From Anas platyrhynchos (Eukaryota > Chordata > Aves > Anseriformes > Anatidae): a DNA stretch of 64,000 nt. Positions 1 through 13,200 of this stretch are shown piece by piece. Position numbers and translations under genes: made by a program. Every line of letters starts with the position of its first letter. Within the stretch, counting starts at the first letter, position 1. Location of the stretch: contig NC_092605.1 in assembly GCF_047663525.1 (NCBI RefSeq), positions 4,774,001 to 4,838,000 on the forward strand, read 5' to 3'. The notes under the pieces were generated by a model. The model saw only the letters and a program-made list of their open reading frames with translations. It ran no database searches and was not told the DNA's origin.

Positions 1-1300
1 GATGAGAGCTAACAGAAGCTCTGCTGATATTGGACTGATGAAAAGCAGAAGTGTAAAAATGAGAGTTAGTGCTGTGTTCAATTTGAAAAGATGTCTGCAC
101 CCTTCTCTTTATTCTACGTTTTCCTTACAACACACAGGCTTTCATTTAAAAATAACTTTCTCCTCCTTTCCTGCCAGGAAGTTATCAGCTATCCTTGTGT
201 AAATCTGTGCTGACACATGTTAATTCAACCTTGCTGAGAACTGTCTACTTTTAAATTGCAGTGGCAGCAAATCCATAAACTCTAGAATTTACTGAGGGTC
301 ACATCAGTATTAAGATGCATCAGCACAGCAGTCTCAAAGCCTGGTCCTGCAGGTGGCCATGCTTACAGGCAACCAGCTGAAGCCCTGGAGAAGCTACAAA
401 GTTCTTCCAAGGACAGAGCTTGAGCATTAGTCTTCATAGAACACGAGCATATTTATTCAGTGCGAATAAAGATCTGGTTGGACCTTAGTTCGGCTGTGTC
501 AGGTCATACTTGAACAACATTAAAATGCTTAGGGTCAATCTTGGGGGTGTGCAATATGATATTTAATACCTTTTGCAAGTCTCTGGTCCTGTGTATAATG
601 GCACTGGTCACATAAAAGGTCACAAATGAGCCCATGTTAGGAGTAGAAATATCCACTAGAGGTGCATATATGATCATATAAATGAGCATAGATGATCACA
701 AATGAGCAAATCTCACAAGCTGGCCTCTTGGCTGCCCACTGGTGCAAAGAGAACAGATTTTAATAGTTCGCAAATGAGACTTTTAACCTAAACACAACAA
801 AGCTGGTTTATTTGCTACATTTCCTGAGTTTGGCGAGGTTATACATGGAGAATTAAAAGGAGCTTATTTGAGATAAGGAGTGAACAAATGGGTAGTGAAC
901 GAAGGGATGAGGCAAGGAGACAGCACTGGTCAGCCTCCCGTAGTCACTAGCTACCAAGTTTGCTGGGTATTTTTGGAGGGGTCACTAAAAAGGAGACTGA
1001 TTTTTGTCTGTGGCTGCTGCACAGAGCCAGTCCGGGGAAGTGCTTCAGCTGTGTTTAAAATCATTCCTCTTTAGAAAAGCCCTCAAGTTTAAATGCTTAG
1101 CTTTTAAGCATTGCTTAAGCCCATTGGCTTCAATAGGACTTAAGCTGAGGGTCCTTAAAGAATGGGGATAATTCACTGAATCAGGGCCACAGAGAACAAC
1201 AACAAAAAAAATATTTTCTCAGGTACTGGATGTACTTTAATTCTCCTCCAGAAAATATGTATTGCATGCAAAAGAAGTTGCTTAATTTTTGGAGGCAGTA
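1..1300. other. Non-coding unique DNA
   Basis: No gene is supported here. Open stretches are short (60-70 codons) and unlike any family I know. A good acceptor-like tract ends in CCAG at about 178, but no credible donor follows at exon distance. It is read as intergenic or intronic DNA. Confidence 0.6.
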
Positions 1301-1362
1301 GAATCATAGAATCATTAAGGTTGGAAAAGACATCTTGGATCAAGATCATCTGGTCCAAGTAT
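1301..1362 (-). mobile_element. CR1 LINE 3'-end fragment
   Basis: On the plus strand the segment begins GAATCATAGAATCATTAAGG, followed by a GTTGGAAAAGAC-like block and a GATCATCTGGTCCAAG-like block. This is the reverse complement of the terminal part of avian CR1 retrotransposons, which end in short ATTCTATGAT-type repeats. Only the last 60 or so bases are recognisable, and similarity fades beyond about 1362. It is a severely 5'-truncated, inactive copy with no coding sequence. It marks the window as avian or archosaur-like DNA. Confidence 0.85.
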
Positions 1363-4300
1363 TTTTAAGCAGTGCAAGTGCTTGCAGGGTTGAGACCATA
1401 ATCTCCAGGACAGTTTAAGTATACTCTCTAACCAAAATGAAGACTGATAGTATATGTGAATGAGGAAAAAAAAGGGGCAGGAAGGAGGCAAGAAAACCTG
1501 TATTTTAAAGCTGTGAAATCTTGGTGTCTGTATGGATAAGTGCTTCATAATTCAGTATTAATGTAGTCATGCATTTTAAAAAAAATAATCTAGGATTAGA
1601 AAAGCATGTAATTCCTTTTTCACATTTTGCTTCTTTTCCTATGTACACACCAGCCCTTCCTTTCCCCAACTAGTTGCTATACAGTGGAAGGTTTAGCAAA
1701 CACCTGAGTGCAGGAAGATATGCAAAAGGCAGAAATGTGCATATGCCTCTGTTTGCAGGTAGCATTAGGCAATAAGCTTTTCAAAATCTTTTTTTTTTTT
1801 TTTTTTTTTTTATTGAACTGCAGCTATAATCTTCCTTACATTATATTTATTTATATAACAGCGGTCCTTTATCTAGCCTTACCAAGAATAGGATTCTTTT
1901 TTCTTCTTCATCTATTGGCCTCTGATGATCTTTTTTGTGTCCTTTAAGAGTCTGGAACAGATTTTCACCAATGGTGCTGGAAAAAAGGCTAACCCTTTAT
2001 AGCAAGTAATACATTAATTTGTCCTTTCTGGAAAAATGTCTTCGCCTGAGGCCCTGATTCACCATGCTCTGAGGAAGAAAGAGTATTTTTTCCTCAGTAG
2101 TAATGGTCCAGCCAGGGGAATGTCACTTAGCACCAAGGGATGTCAACATCGCAGAGCATTTGCTAATTTCATCAAGATTAATACAATCCTTGGCACCTGG
2201 TCCTAAATCATTGGCGACAGCTCATGGCAGAATGGAAAATATCACAGGGACCAATGACACTTTCTACAGCTTTCCCTTCAGCAATAACACTTCTGACGTA
2301 TTTATCTTAATTAGCAGCAGCAGGAGAAAAAGAAAGAAATAGAGACAGAGAGAAATTTGATTGAATTTGAGAAAGATCATAATTTAGAGTGTGTTCTCTG
2401 TACAATTCCAAATGTAGATTTTTGACAGAGAAAGGAACACAATTCACTCAAATGAAGGGCAAAAGTGTCACGAAGCTTACTGGAATATATTTCTTAATTT
2501 TTCCTTTTGTTAAGCATTAGCTCTAAATTCATAATAATAAATACATCAGTATGTAACTCGTTCAGAAAGGCTTCCATTCCTTTATAGTAATATCTTCCTA
2601 GCAATGGAAAAATAACAACAACAAAAACATAGTGTCCTTGCAGGCAGCTGAAAGCTGAATATTTCAAGTTGTTTAAGTTTGAAATGCATTTAAAATATGA
2701 AGTAAATGGGTGGAATGAAATATAAAATATATTCCTAGATGATTCAGTTATCCCATTCTCCTCTGTGTTTTTGGAGTATCTTTCCTTGGAGTGCTTCAGA
2801 GCAGTGTCATGAGGAGTTCAGCAAGCCCTGTCTGTGCATCCCCATTTCCAATGATATATGGCTGTGAAAGTGTAAGGTCAATCAGTCTCAAGTACTTAAA
2901 AAAAATTCTTTTAAAAATTAATAGGATGCCTGCTTTTCAGTCCACCAGGCCATCTCTAATAAACACCTATAATTTTGAACCGTTGAAATTGAAGAAAAAT
3001 AGGAATTCTGCTGCTTCCAAGGCATAACTTTGTTCTCCAGAATTTCGAAGTGAATCTTGCTCATCAGTGCTCTACAATGTGAGATATATATATACTTTTT
3101 TTTTGGTCCTGTTAAAGAAATAGAACAGCACAGAAACAGCTGGAAAGAGCAACAAAGGTACTGGAAAGAAAGACTGGTAAAGGGATGAATGAACAGCTAC
3201 AAAGAAGGATGTTCTCTGCCAAATTACTGGAAAAAGTGGTTTAGGCCTTTATAGAGGCACGAGTGGGCGAAATCCAATAGCTCAAGATGTATAAGATAAA
3301 ATGGTTGTGAAAAGCAGCTACAGAAGGACTCTACAGTAATAATGGCCTTATAAAACCCCCTTTCATGTACAAGGTTTTGAATTGCTTAGTCTGACATGCC
3401 TGTGCAAAATGAGGTACACCTCCGTTATAGAGGCGCCGATAGGGATTGTTGAATGCAGCTGGATGCACAAACCCCACTTTTACCTATATAGGTACCTGTA
3501 TTGCAATGGTAACTTGCATATATCACATGGCAATTATATGCCTAAGGTATCAAAAAATCTGCACTCTGTAGGAAAACTGAGTTAGCTGAAGACTAACTTA
3601 GTGTGTAGCATTGCTGCTCACACCAATATTTCTGTTCCCTGACTAACTGGATTGTTTCTGGGAGGTGAGCAATATTAAAGTCATCTTTTTTCCCTGCTGT
3701 CAACTGTATCAGGTGCATTTTCTCCTCATTGACAAGTATCTAATAAGCTCAGATCTGCTCACTTTCATCTTTTGGAGATACTGTATGTGTATTGAAGGCC
3801 ATTTGGTCTTGTAGATAGATTTCTCCTTCTGTTGCATGCTTGGGAAGCATAATATCCTGACCAGCTTTACCTTGGGAGGCAGATACTCATTACCACAATT
3901 CACTTGCCAAATGAGCAGATCTTCTTGCTGCAGAAACCGATTGCAAATTTATGCATTTTAAAGCAATAATCTTTATGAAAAGCAAACTTTCCCTGGGGAA
4001 GAAAAAAAAAAAAAGTGCATATGAGAATAAAATGTTTAACAATGCAAGTTAACAATTACTGGTAAGTGAACTGTGAATATTTAAAAAATAATAATAAAAA
4101 ATCCCAAAGCCAGCAGAAGCGTTTGGGTTTGATGCTCTGTACAGACAGCTGGCTGGGATATCTGTGCAGAGGAGTCCAGGTGAGCATCATCAAATGTGTG
4201 AGCAATGGAGAAATGTCATGCTTAGCCTATTCTGAATTCTACTTGAATTGAGCAGACTATTTTAGGTATTAGAGTCAAGGCATTAGCAGTTTGTAACACC

Positions 4301-4640
4301 TTAACTGGTGGGTTCACTTGGTGGGTGGGAGTAGACAAATGTTTTCAGCAAGCAGCTTGGTCTCGCTCAGTGAAATAAAATTGAATTTGGCTATCTTGCT
4401 AAAAATGTACTTTTAGATAATCCAGCCAGCCTGTAACGTGACTCATTCTCAATCCCTCATTAGTAAAAGCAGCAGGGGAAAGCACGCTATGGATGTGACA
4501 AAAGCCATGGTGCTACTGCAGTCACAGAGAGGTCTCCCCTTTTGCTGGTGAGGGTGAGAAGAGGAGATTGGATTCCACCAACATTGATTCAGGTTTTGGG
4601 TTTCAACTATTGCCAGAATTTAGGTCCCTTCTGACCGAAG
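1363..4640. other. Non-coding unique DNA
   Basis: No gene is supported. The stretch holds a 23-T run at 1789-1811, a short AT dinucleotide tract near 3085 and scattered ORFs under 80 codons. The 2100-2340 interval has a less repetitive, higher-complexity composition and could be a conserved non-coding element, but nothing in a single sequence can show that. Confidence 0.55.
1789..1811. repeat. Poly-T run (T23)
   Basis: Twenty-three uninterrupted T residues. No recognisable retroposon body lies upstream on the complementary strand, so it is treated as a simple homopolymer rather than a SINE tail. Confidence 0.9.
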
Positions 4641-5027
4641 TTGTTCTTTGAACTGATCCACTTAAATAAAACAGCTCCAATCCAGCAGAATATATGGTCT
4701 AATTATGGGAAAATGCTGAGCAGACTGGCATCGTTAAGTCTGAATGAGCTCCTGTGTCTGGAGAAAACTCAACAGATCGCAGCGTGCGGAGAGGCGAGGT
4801 ACCGCCCTGCTGCTTTGCTCAGATGCAATTTCTACAATCATTTGGAAATCCCAAACCTGCCCCTCTGTAGAGCAGGTCTCCAAGCTGCAGGTGCAACCAT
4901 GTCGATGCATCCCTGGTGTCTGGGACGTGCTCTAGGTGTTGGGAGAGCAGTGTTGTGTGCTGTGCCTACAGAGCAGTGCAAAGAGGGGGTGCCTGTCACC
5001 TCCTTGTTTGGAAGTCACTATAATTAA
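4641..5027 (+). other. Open frame, coding status doubtful
   Basis: A 128-codon open stretch opens with TTG. The first in-frame ATG is at 4713, which leaves 104 codons. It has no recognised domain, signal peptide or repeat. The local DNA from about 4770 is richer in G+C than its surroundings, which lengthens chance open frames in any strand. There is no clear acceptor/donor pair bounding it. It is most likely a chance ORF in non-coding DNA. It is listed because it is the longest plus-strand open stretch in the window. Confidence 0.1.
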
Positions 5028-8000
5028 ACGTGTAAAAAATAATCTGGCTGTGCTTTGGTGTATATCTTTTTTTAGGATTACTGGACCCATGTGATAGGAG
5101 AGATGTTTGTGTGTGTTCCTGAAATTTCCAGTTTCTCCACTTTAGCATTTCTTTTGCATTTCATTTGAGATTCTTGTTACTTCTTTTGTTGTACTTGAGA
5201 TTTATGTTCTCTTGCCACTTACCCAAGTGACTTTATTTCCATATCTGTCGGTTTGAGAGGTAACACACAAAAAAAAACCTGCCATCTAGCAATTAGTCTT
5301 TTGAAAAATTAAAGCTTTTTCAAGATATATAACAGAAGCGATTTTTTCTTAGTGGCTTGATCTCAATCTTAGGCTAGAATAAACTCACATAAACTAATAG
5401 CAACAATTAAAATCTATTTCTTCACTAGAATTTGTTTCCATTAATCACCTCAATTTTCTTTTTGTCCTGTTTCTCAATTTGGGCTTTAAACAACAAACCA
5501 ACCAAACAAAAAAACCTTGTTGTGTGAGATTTGATTTTAGTTAAACACCTATTTAGTACTTTATCAGCAAAATTAGCTTCCAGTGGAATGGTGATAAGGT
5601 CTTTAAAGCAAGTTGTGCAAACATCTAAAAGAAGACAATTACACTGCTTTTTGTGGTTTTGGTGAACTCTACTGTAAAATATTTTCTCTTATTTTTGAAC
5701 AACTTGTATTTTAGTTTCCTGTTTGATCGACTGAGTGACACAATTTGCATTGGTTTGCATTAGGACGCCTTTTTCCCTTCACCTCCACCCCAGAAGTAGA
5801 TACAGGACTAGATGATCGAAAAATAACCTTGATGGGCTAAAAAATAATTAGTGAGAGCCTTTAAAGTTCACTGATTGAATTAAAATTCTTCGCAAAATCA
5901 TTGTGATTTTAGAGACAGGCAACAAAAACTAATTTTACAGTCTAGGGAAGGGTAGGTTGAAGGTGTGCTTGTCAAAGCAAAACAACAAAGCAAGTAGCAG
6001 AAGGTCATATTGTGATATGAGTTACCGTGAGACCTGATGTGAAACTTGAGTGCTCCTCCACTTACTAAGACCCTCATTTAGGAAAACACTGAAATGAGTG
6101 TAGAACTACACAGAGTAATCTTTGATAGTTGAGGATGGTATGTCTAGATTTGTAAGGGGTAGACCAGCTAACCCTGGTCCTACCAGAAACATATGGGATG
6201 GACACTTCGAGGGTTTCTTCTGTAAAGCACGTAACCCTCTGGCCTGGAAGTGCTGTGGCAGGGTAGTTGCTTTATGCTGCGGTAATATGAATTAGGGACT
6301 TGCTGTGAAAGTAGTTCAGCTCTAGTGAATCTGAGACACAGAGCATCATGCACCCCACATGGTCACAGGCAAATATTGACCAGGGATGTTAGTAAGAACC
6401 TGTTGTCTGCAGACTCCACACTACGGCCTTGTTTCCCTCTCTGGAAGGGGGCTGTGCGATGCTGGGCATGGATCACTGTGTGTACTGATAGAGCATTGCT
6501 CTTGTTTACAGCTGGTGGCTCTGCCTTGGGTAAATCTATCAGTACTGCTTAATTATTCTGTAGTTTTCCAGAAAAAGCATCATCGGATTTGAAGGAGAGG
6601 GAAAAATTAGCCTGACTTCAGTAAACAGGGGTTGTGTGCTGGTGGAGGAGGCACAAAGGCAAGGCTTCGGGCTGCTTCTGGAGATGCTCCACGGACCCTC
6701 TGTTAAGGGCTCAGGTGGAAATTAAAGGTGCTGAGGGCCCTGTGCTGGTCCTTTGCACAGGGGGGAATTTTTCCTCAGGCATGGAAAGGGGCTACAATTG
6801 CTGCCACAAACAGATTTCTCATTCAGCTTCTGGTCTCTTCATGCCTCACAGGTACTCCACAGGGAGCCTCCTCTGCTGTCGGCTCTGAGAAGTGGAAGGT
6901 TTTGTGCATATATTCAGTTCATTCTGAAATCTCAGATGTCATCTCCTCAGCCCATTTCCATAATTACTTGTGTGGAACCACGTCTTGCAGCCATGATGAA
7001 AATGGAAAAGAAAGAAAGAAAAAAGTAGGAATTAAAAACAAAAGAAAAAAAAATATCTAAAAACCCCACTAGTCCCTGTCTGCCCAAACCATGGAGCTGA
7101 TGTCTTGCCTAGGGGAATCTGTGCAAAGATCTTAGTTCTGTGTCTTTTTAGCCTCATTCCAGAAGTCCCGGTTTCAACTTGTGTGAGATAAAAGAGCATG
7201 TGTTTTTTCAGTATGTTTTAATTAGCTGTGGTTTTCAGAATCTATAATTTATATAACTTTAACTATAAGAATCTACTGACACCCTGAGTCAATTTTTTTT
7301 TTATTTTTGCTTTTTTGGGTTTATTATTTATAAAGTTCCTGGTTTTTAATATTTAAATAATCATTCTTGACTTTGAAATCGTTTCACGTCTTGCCCCCTC
7401 CAAGTTCATTTCTCTCTCCCTTGTGAGCTGGACTCCCAGATCTCTTGTGATTTGTGGCAAATTTCCCACAAAACTCTGTGACTAGCCCCAGCCTCACCAG
7501 TGTGTTTATTGCCTTGGTGACTGCTGGAAGCTGTACAGCAGATTTGCAAAGGGAACTGACTGGACAACACGTGCTGCAGCACCTCCTCCTTTCTGTCCTC
7601 ACAGGATGCTGTGGGGTTTTGGTTTCATTCTAGGGGCAGTGATTAACTATAGTCCAGTCCTATCACTTTGGGAAGCAAATAACCCAGCCCATTTTTTTTG
7701 GTTAATTGATGGGCTGAGTAGTCCGTAGCAAGTGTTTTAATTTTGGTCTGTCTCTGAAGTTATTAATGTTACAGAAATTAATTATCATATATGCATAAAA
7801 TTGCCTTAACCAAATTGCATTTCTTCCTGGGAAGATTACTGAGCAGATACAATTCTACTGCCGCAATTGTACTGTAAAGGCAAACGTTTGTATTGTGTTA
7901 TCTCAACTAAACTTAGGAGTCTATAGTCTTGTTTTATTAAGTGTCTCACACAGATTTATAGTTTCCTCTATCTCTGGCTTCTAGCTTCGTATCAAGCACT

Positions 8001-10467
8001 TCTCTGCAGGGAGTGAAGAAAATAATGTTCATCTTTTCCTGACATGCTTGATTGTGATATATTAATTATATTTAAATAACATTCATTAAAACTGTACTTG
8101 TCCCTTCAAGATTTTAAAATCGGTGTCAGGCAAAATGAAAGCCTTTGTTTCAAATTCTCTTTCTGATTATCTTCTCTCTAATTGACTTTTGCTCCTTTCC
8201 AGTCAAGTTTTAATTTCCTTGTGTGGCTATATAAAGCTGTCCAGTTCTATTTTTCTTTCTTCCGTCTTGCTTTGCAATTCTGGCCTACCGTTGTGTAACT
8301 GATCCATTTTCATTGCCTACTAAGTACTGTGCACAATAAAGACCCTAGGATGTGCCTGTGAGAAAGTCGTGGTCAAGGCGCTCTTTGCAGACCAATTTTT
8401 ATTTTACTTGATGTACTTAATCCTAGATTTGTTACCAGTTTCAGCTATAAAACCCAGAAGACCCTGTGTAACTTCACAGTTAACTGTGAAGAGGTATAAC
8501 ACAATACCAAGACATAAATGAGATGCATTGGAAGTTTATCATGACTATAGTGACAAGAATTTGATCCACCAGTACCATTTAACAGACTGTCTCCCCGAGG
8601 TTTGTCCTGTTTTCTAGGTTGTGTTAATGGTCTGAGAGAAGTTCAACACTTACTGCACATTTTGTTGGCAAAAACCAAAGGAAACAAAAAGCCCCAAACC
8701 AAAACTGTAACATGCAAATAGATACTTCATCAGTGTATTCTTAGAAAGAGGAGTGATCAGTGTGCTGTGTATTTTTGAAGGAAGAAAAATAGAACCACCT
8801 GCAAGTTACCAGGGTGTTGTGTCTCAGATAAACTGTCTTCCTTCAAAAACATGCTTGTACTTCCATGGTATTTCTTATTCACAGCTGCCAGATTACAGTA
8901 GACTGTACCTGTTGATGCTGACCTGCATGATAACATTCCTGTGAAGTTCACTAACTAATGACGTGCGAGCAGACCAAGGCACACTTTGAATATAAAGTTG
9001 GCAGGGAATTAACTGGGGCTTTGATCCCTTTGCCATCTGGAGGTAGTGAACTTAGCTTTCCCTGAGGGGTGGGGAAGGAGTATTGCATCTCCTGGAGCAG
9101 TGTTTTGCCTACTGGAGAAAGATACAGTTGATTGAATTGAATGCTTAAAAAAAAATCATTGCCACATCTGAAAGTATTATAAGGAGGGAGATATTTGTAG
9201 AGACGGAAAGAAGTTGCCATAATGTAGTCAAAGCACAAGTTAGCTGAGAGAAAAGGCTGTCAGAGAATGAACTCAGTCTTCATCATTGATAAATACTGGC
9301 TTCATCAAGTGCAGTGCAGGATGCAACATCTCCAAGGCAGAATTTCTTTAATACTTTCTTTGACATCACAAGGAGCTGTTGTATTCCACACTACATCAAA
9401 TATATGTTTGCCAGTAGACTTTATTAACTTATTAAATCAGCAAGAAGAAATAGCCACTTTGTTCTATTTAATTTAAAACAATAAAACTAAATAATAAAAA
9501 TGTGGCTTCATAATGCAGTCTCATGTTAGATAAGAAGGTCCTTTATTCAATATTAGAATTTCTTTCAGTATTAATGGAGTTTTCCTTACATCCATATGTT
9601 TAAGTACATGACACAACATAGGGGCCTATGTGTTTGATAGCATGTGCCACATAATTAAACGTGAAAAGTCTTTGTTGATGCAACTAATAGGGTTCTGAAT
9701 TTAAATACACACAAGTCTAGAAAGTGAAACATACAAAATTAAAGAAAAAAGGAAACACAGTTATTTAGGTTGCATATATCATATCTGACGGTATGATAGC
9801 TTTGATAAGAACATCAAGCTTTTATTTTCATAGATTCACAGAGCTTAAAGCCCTGCCTACCCTGTTGTGTACTACAGCCATAGACTTTTTCCAGACAATT
9901 TCTGTATTAGATTCATGTTGTCCGTGTTGGGGAAATGTAAATTTATGAATTTATAAATGACAATTTGTAAATTTAATGAAGGTCTGAGTAGTCTATTGAG
10001 CATGTCACCCTAAGATAATGTTGAAAGCAGAATTTAAAGAATGGAGTGACATGACAAGTGATAAGAATATCCAGAACTAGTAATTTTAAATCCTCAGCTT
10101 CAAAATCTAACCTGTCCCCTAACTAACAGGTTTCTCTGTCAGCTGGTCACTTCACTGGTGTACCTGAGAGAATTTCTTGCACCTTCCTTCCTTCCAAGTC
10201 ACCGACACTAGCTAGACTTGGACAGTAAAAAATTGTTTGAAGAAGAGATATTGGCAGTTGCTTTGATATTATGCTATATATATCTGGAATAATTACGTCA
10301 ATTTTTAAATTCCGTTCTTGATTTATTTCACATGCAATGATTCTGATAGCCTAGAAATCCCTCCAAAAGTACCTGGAGCTTAGCTGAAACAGGAATGAAT
10401 GACATGAGGGAAGGTTATGCGAGTCAAAGCCTGAGTTTGCACCATCAAAAAGCCTGTGATCAGAAAC
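5028..10467. other. Non-coding unique DNA
   Basis: No gene is supported. The stretch contains an A/purine-rich tract at 6996-7056 and many AT-rich segments. Acceptor-like tracts at about 5060-5080 and 8180-8203 are each followed by an open frame of roughly 30 codons, but neither has a convincing donor. Confidence 0.55.
6996..7056. repeat. Purine-rich low-complexity tract
   Basis: An A-rich tract with GAAA-type repeats at 7007-7023 continues into an AAAAC/AAAAG-rich stretch. It is simple low-complexity sequence. Confidence 0.75.
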
Positions 10468-10489
10468 AAAAAAAAAAAGGGGGGGGGGG
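10468..10489. repeat. A11-G11 purine block
   Basis: Eleven A residues (10468-10478) are followed without interruption by eleven G residues (10479-10489). It is a 22-base all-purine block made of two homopolymers. Confidence 0.9.
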
Positions 10490-12630
10490 ACTTGACTATC
10501 TGTTTGATTTTTGACACCATATCCTAGAAGTTAGTGAAGTCCCAGTCCTTCCTACTGAAACATCAACTCCTATAGCTTGAGAAAGCATCTAGAATTATAT
10601 ACAAGTGGCTTGGCTCTTTTGGAAAGAGAAGACCTACCTCATAATTCTCATTTCTTGAATTCATGTGAAGGCCAACAGGAGCTCTGGATACCTGGTGCCA
10701 TGTCAAGGAAGTGCTCGGTTTGCTTGCTGCAACTCTGAGCTCAGGCTCTTGGGTTGTATACATGGAGGAACTTGTCAAATATTTTGTTTTGGAGCATGAA
10801 TGTGTTTGTTATTCTCAAGTCTGTGACAGATTTGGAATAGCAATTTTTTGAACTGGCAAAAGCTTTCAAGAGCACCATCAGTAACAGTGTGTCAGCTTTA
10901 ACAGTGAATTCAGTGTCTTCTGTCAATTTGTGAAACCCCTGTTATGCTATTTTAAATGCTTCTATGTTATTTTAGGTGTTTATTTTCTCATTTGATATAA
11001 ATGTCTTGAAAATATTTGGAGGCCACGGTTCTAGCTTTTCAATTTGCACTCATGCTTTACTTAATCCACCTGTTTTTTACCTGTGCATGTAGAAAAGGCT
11101 GGAGCAGACACAAATAAATATGAAAATACAGGTGCATTGTAGCTTTATTTGTTCTTTTCAATAAATATATTTTTGATCAACTTTAATACTGTGTTTGATG
11201 CAATAGTTTCTCATAGCAGCTTCAGGAGCTGAGACTCCTGGTTGATGCTCCCTGTATGCTATAAAACCTGCATATGAGCTTTCTGCAAAGTTTATCGAAA
11301 TGGGGCTTTGCAAATGAGATACTATTGCTCTGGAATAGTTAGGTGTTGCTATTCTTGCATTATTTTCATTTACACAAAAGCATGCACAGCTAGGAGTTAG
11401 GTCTGTTATCAAAAACTAGGGAAGGGATTTTCTACCAGTACATGGCTAATCAAAATATAAAATACAGAATACTGAAAAGGTCACCATGGCAAACAGCTGT
11501 ATTGTATTTCACTGAATATATTAAGCATTTCATTTCTAATGTCTCATTCCAAAGACAAAGATTTTAATGAAACTGGAAAATGGCATGAAGCTATTTTTAT
11601 CTGTGTGTGTGTTGCAAAGCAAATAGGCAGTTTCAGAGTCAGGTTGCCATTATTTATCAAGATCTTTGAGGCCCCAGGAATCTAACTGGAGCCAACCACA
11701 TCTTTCATAAAATGGCCAGGTATTTGATTAATTTATCGCTTTTTTATTATTACTCGAAATAATTAACACTGGCTGCTTACAGTAGTTCGCTCTTTCCTCA
11801 TGTTTGTAGTCTACTTTTCAAAAAGAAAGATGATTTCAGGAACCACAGCCCCTCTACCCGAACAGGAGGGTCACTGTTCTTTGTGGAGTTACCCGAAGTG
11901 CAGAGGGGTGATTACAAGTCTGTAATGGAACAGCTAGATGCAAAACTCAATTCCTTTCCCAGCTTCAGAACTCTATTTTTTGCTAAGTATGCAGATGCTT
12001 GTTGAATTTTATGAGTACATTAGGAAATAAAATGGACTCGGTGATTGAAATTAAATGCCTTAAAGGATGTGCTTTTTATTTGCGCTGAGATCTCACTTAA
12101 TGCAGAAGATGTCTCTCAAAATTCCTTATTAGTAGCTTGTCGTGCAAAACCATGTACCACAGCCTGTCTCAGGACAACAGGACAGTGAGCTGTCACCCTC
12201 CTACTGTGCTTTCCTGAGAGCCCCACAGCCTGTGCCCCTTGGGCCCGGATACCTCTCTGTTAAAAGAGCATTAAATATGTCACGTACCACGGGATGGGAG
12301 TATCTGCAGCAGCAGTATGTGCCTGGTAGGTCACCATGTGGAGTGGGAATGGAGCTCCTTGCTCACCTGGCCACGTGGCTGGATCCTGGGCGTGGTAGAG
12401 CTGCTGTTAAGATGGATTTGCCTTGCTTGTGTGTGCCAAGGAGGATGGAGATGTAGGCCCTGCCTTGCCCCTGGTTGTTTGCTGTGCCCAAAGGATTAGG
12501 TTAGAATCATCCATAGGTGGGAATTACATGGGGAAAAGCTTTTGGCGTAGAGTACCAGCATACTGCAGGCTTTGTTTAGCTTGTTCTTTCCTAAGAATCA
12601 TTAGAGATTTGATAATATCACATTTAAATT
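10490..12630. other. Non-coding unique DNA
   Basis: No gene is supported. The 11640-12120 interval is free of simple repeats and has the even, complex composition often seen in conserved non-coding elements. This is only an impression without alignment. A 104-codon frame at 12142-12456 starts in a G+C-richer patch, has no known domain and is considered chance. Confidence 0.5.
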
Positions 12631-12660
12631 AAAAAAAAAAAAAAAAAAAAGAAAAGAAAA
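12631..12660. repeat. Poly-A run (A20) with GAAAA tail
   Basis: Twenty A residues (12631-12650) are followed by GAAAAGAAAA. No retroposed gene or SINE body was recognised immediately upstream. Confidence 0.9.
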
Positions 12661-13066
12661 ATCATAAGAGCAAATATGTTTTGTTTTGTTGCTATATTTG
12701 TAGCCTTAGGTTGTAGATTTGTGAACAGAAAGAAGTCTGGTGAGGATAAATGTCTCTACTAGCCTGTTAAAAGTACACGTCTACAGGACACAGTTTCTTT
12801 ATGCTAGGATTCAGCTGATGTGGAAGTGATCCATAGCATTCGTCAGCCTGACAAATGCTTAATTGGATAATTTGTGGGGTGAACAGGGATATTTTTGAGC
12901 AGTGATTTGACATGTTTCTAGTGTATCTACCTCTGCGCTCCTCCCCTCCCTTTAATTATGTAAGGGACTTAACTGTGTAAGAGATTTTGTTTTGAGTAGT
13001 TGTAATTAAGAGTTCAGTCAGTAGCAGCTATAGATTATTCATGAATCGTCCTTTCTCTTTTGACAG
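12661..13066. other. Non-coding unique DNA with terminal acceptor-like tract
   Basis: Nothing gene-like is seen. The last 20 bases form a pyrimidine-rich tract ending GACAG at 13066, which would be the acceptor of the candidate exon that follows. Confidence 0.5.
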
Positions 13067-13200
13067 AGAGCAAATTGTGCCACCATCTCAAATCTTACAG
13101 CAAATATTTCACATTTCCAGTCCTACTGGGACAAATGCAAGAGGCAAATATTTATTTTTCTTCTAAGTCAGGAAGCAGTCGTGCTGCTGGGGAAGACGAG
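13067..13200 (+). other. Candidate exon, weak
   Basis: The preceding sequence is a good acceptor (CCTTTCTCTTTTGACAG ending at 13066). The segment ends GACGAG followed by GTAATG at 13201, an acceptable donor. Length is 134 bp. One frame is open: two carried bases, then 44 codons from 13069. The peptide begins SKLCHHLKSYSKYF and ends GSSRAAGEDE. I do not recognise it. It could be a non-coding exon or a chance pairing of splice-like motifs, since such pairs are common in vertebrate introns. No matching neighbour exon was identified. Confidence 0.15.

Noticed and set aside
5800..5835. GGACTAGATGATC resembles the terminal block of CR1
   Set aside because: Only about 13 bases match. The expected upstream CR1 blocks and the ATTCTATGAT terminus are missing, so it was not called as a mobile element.
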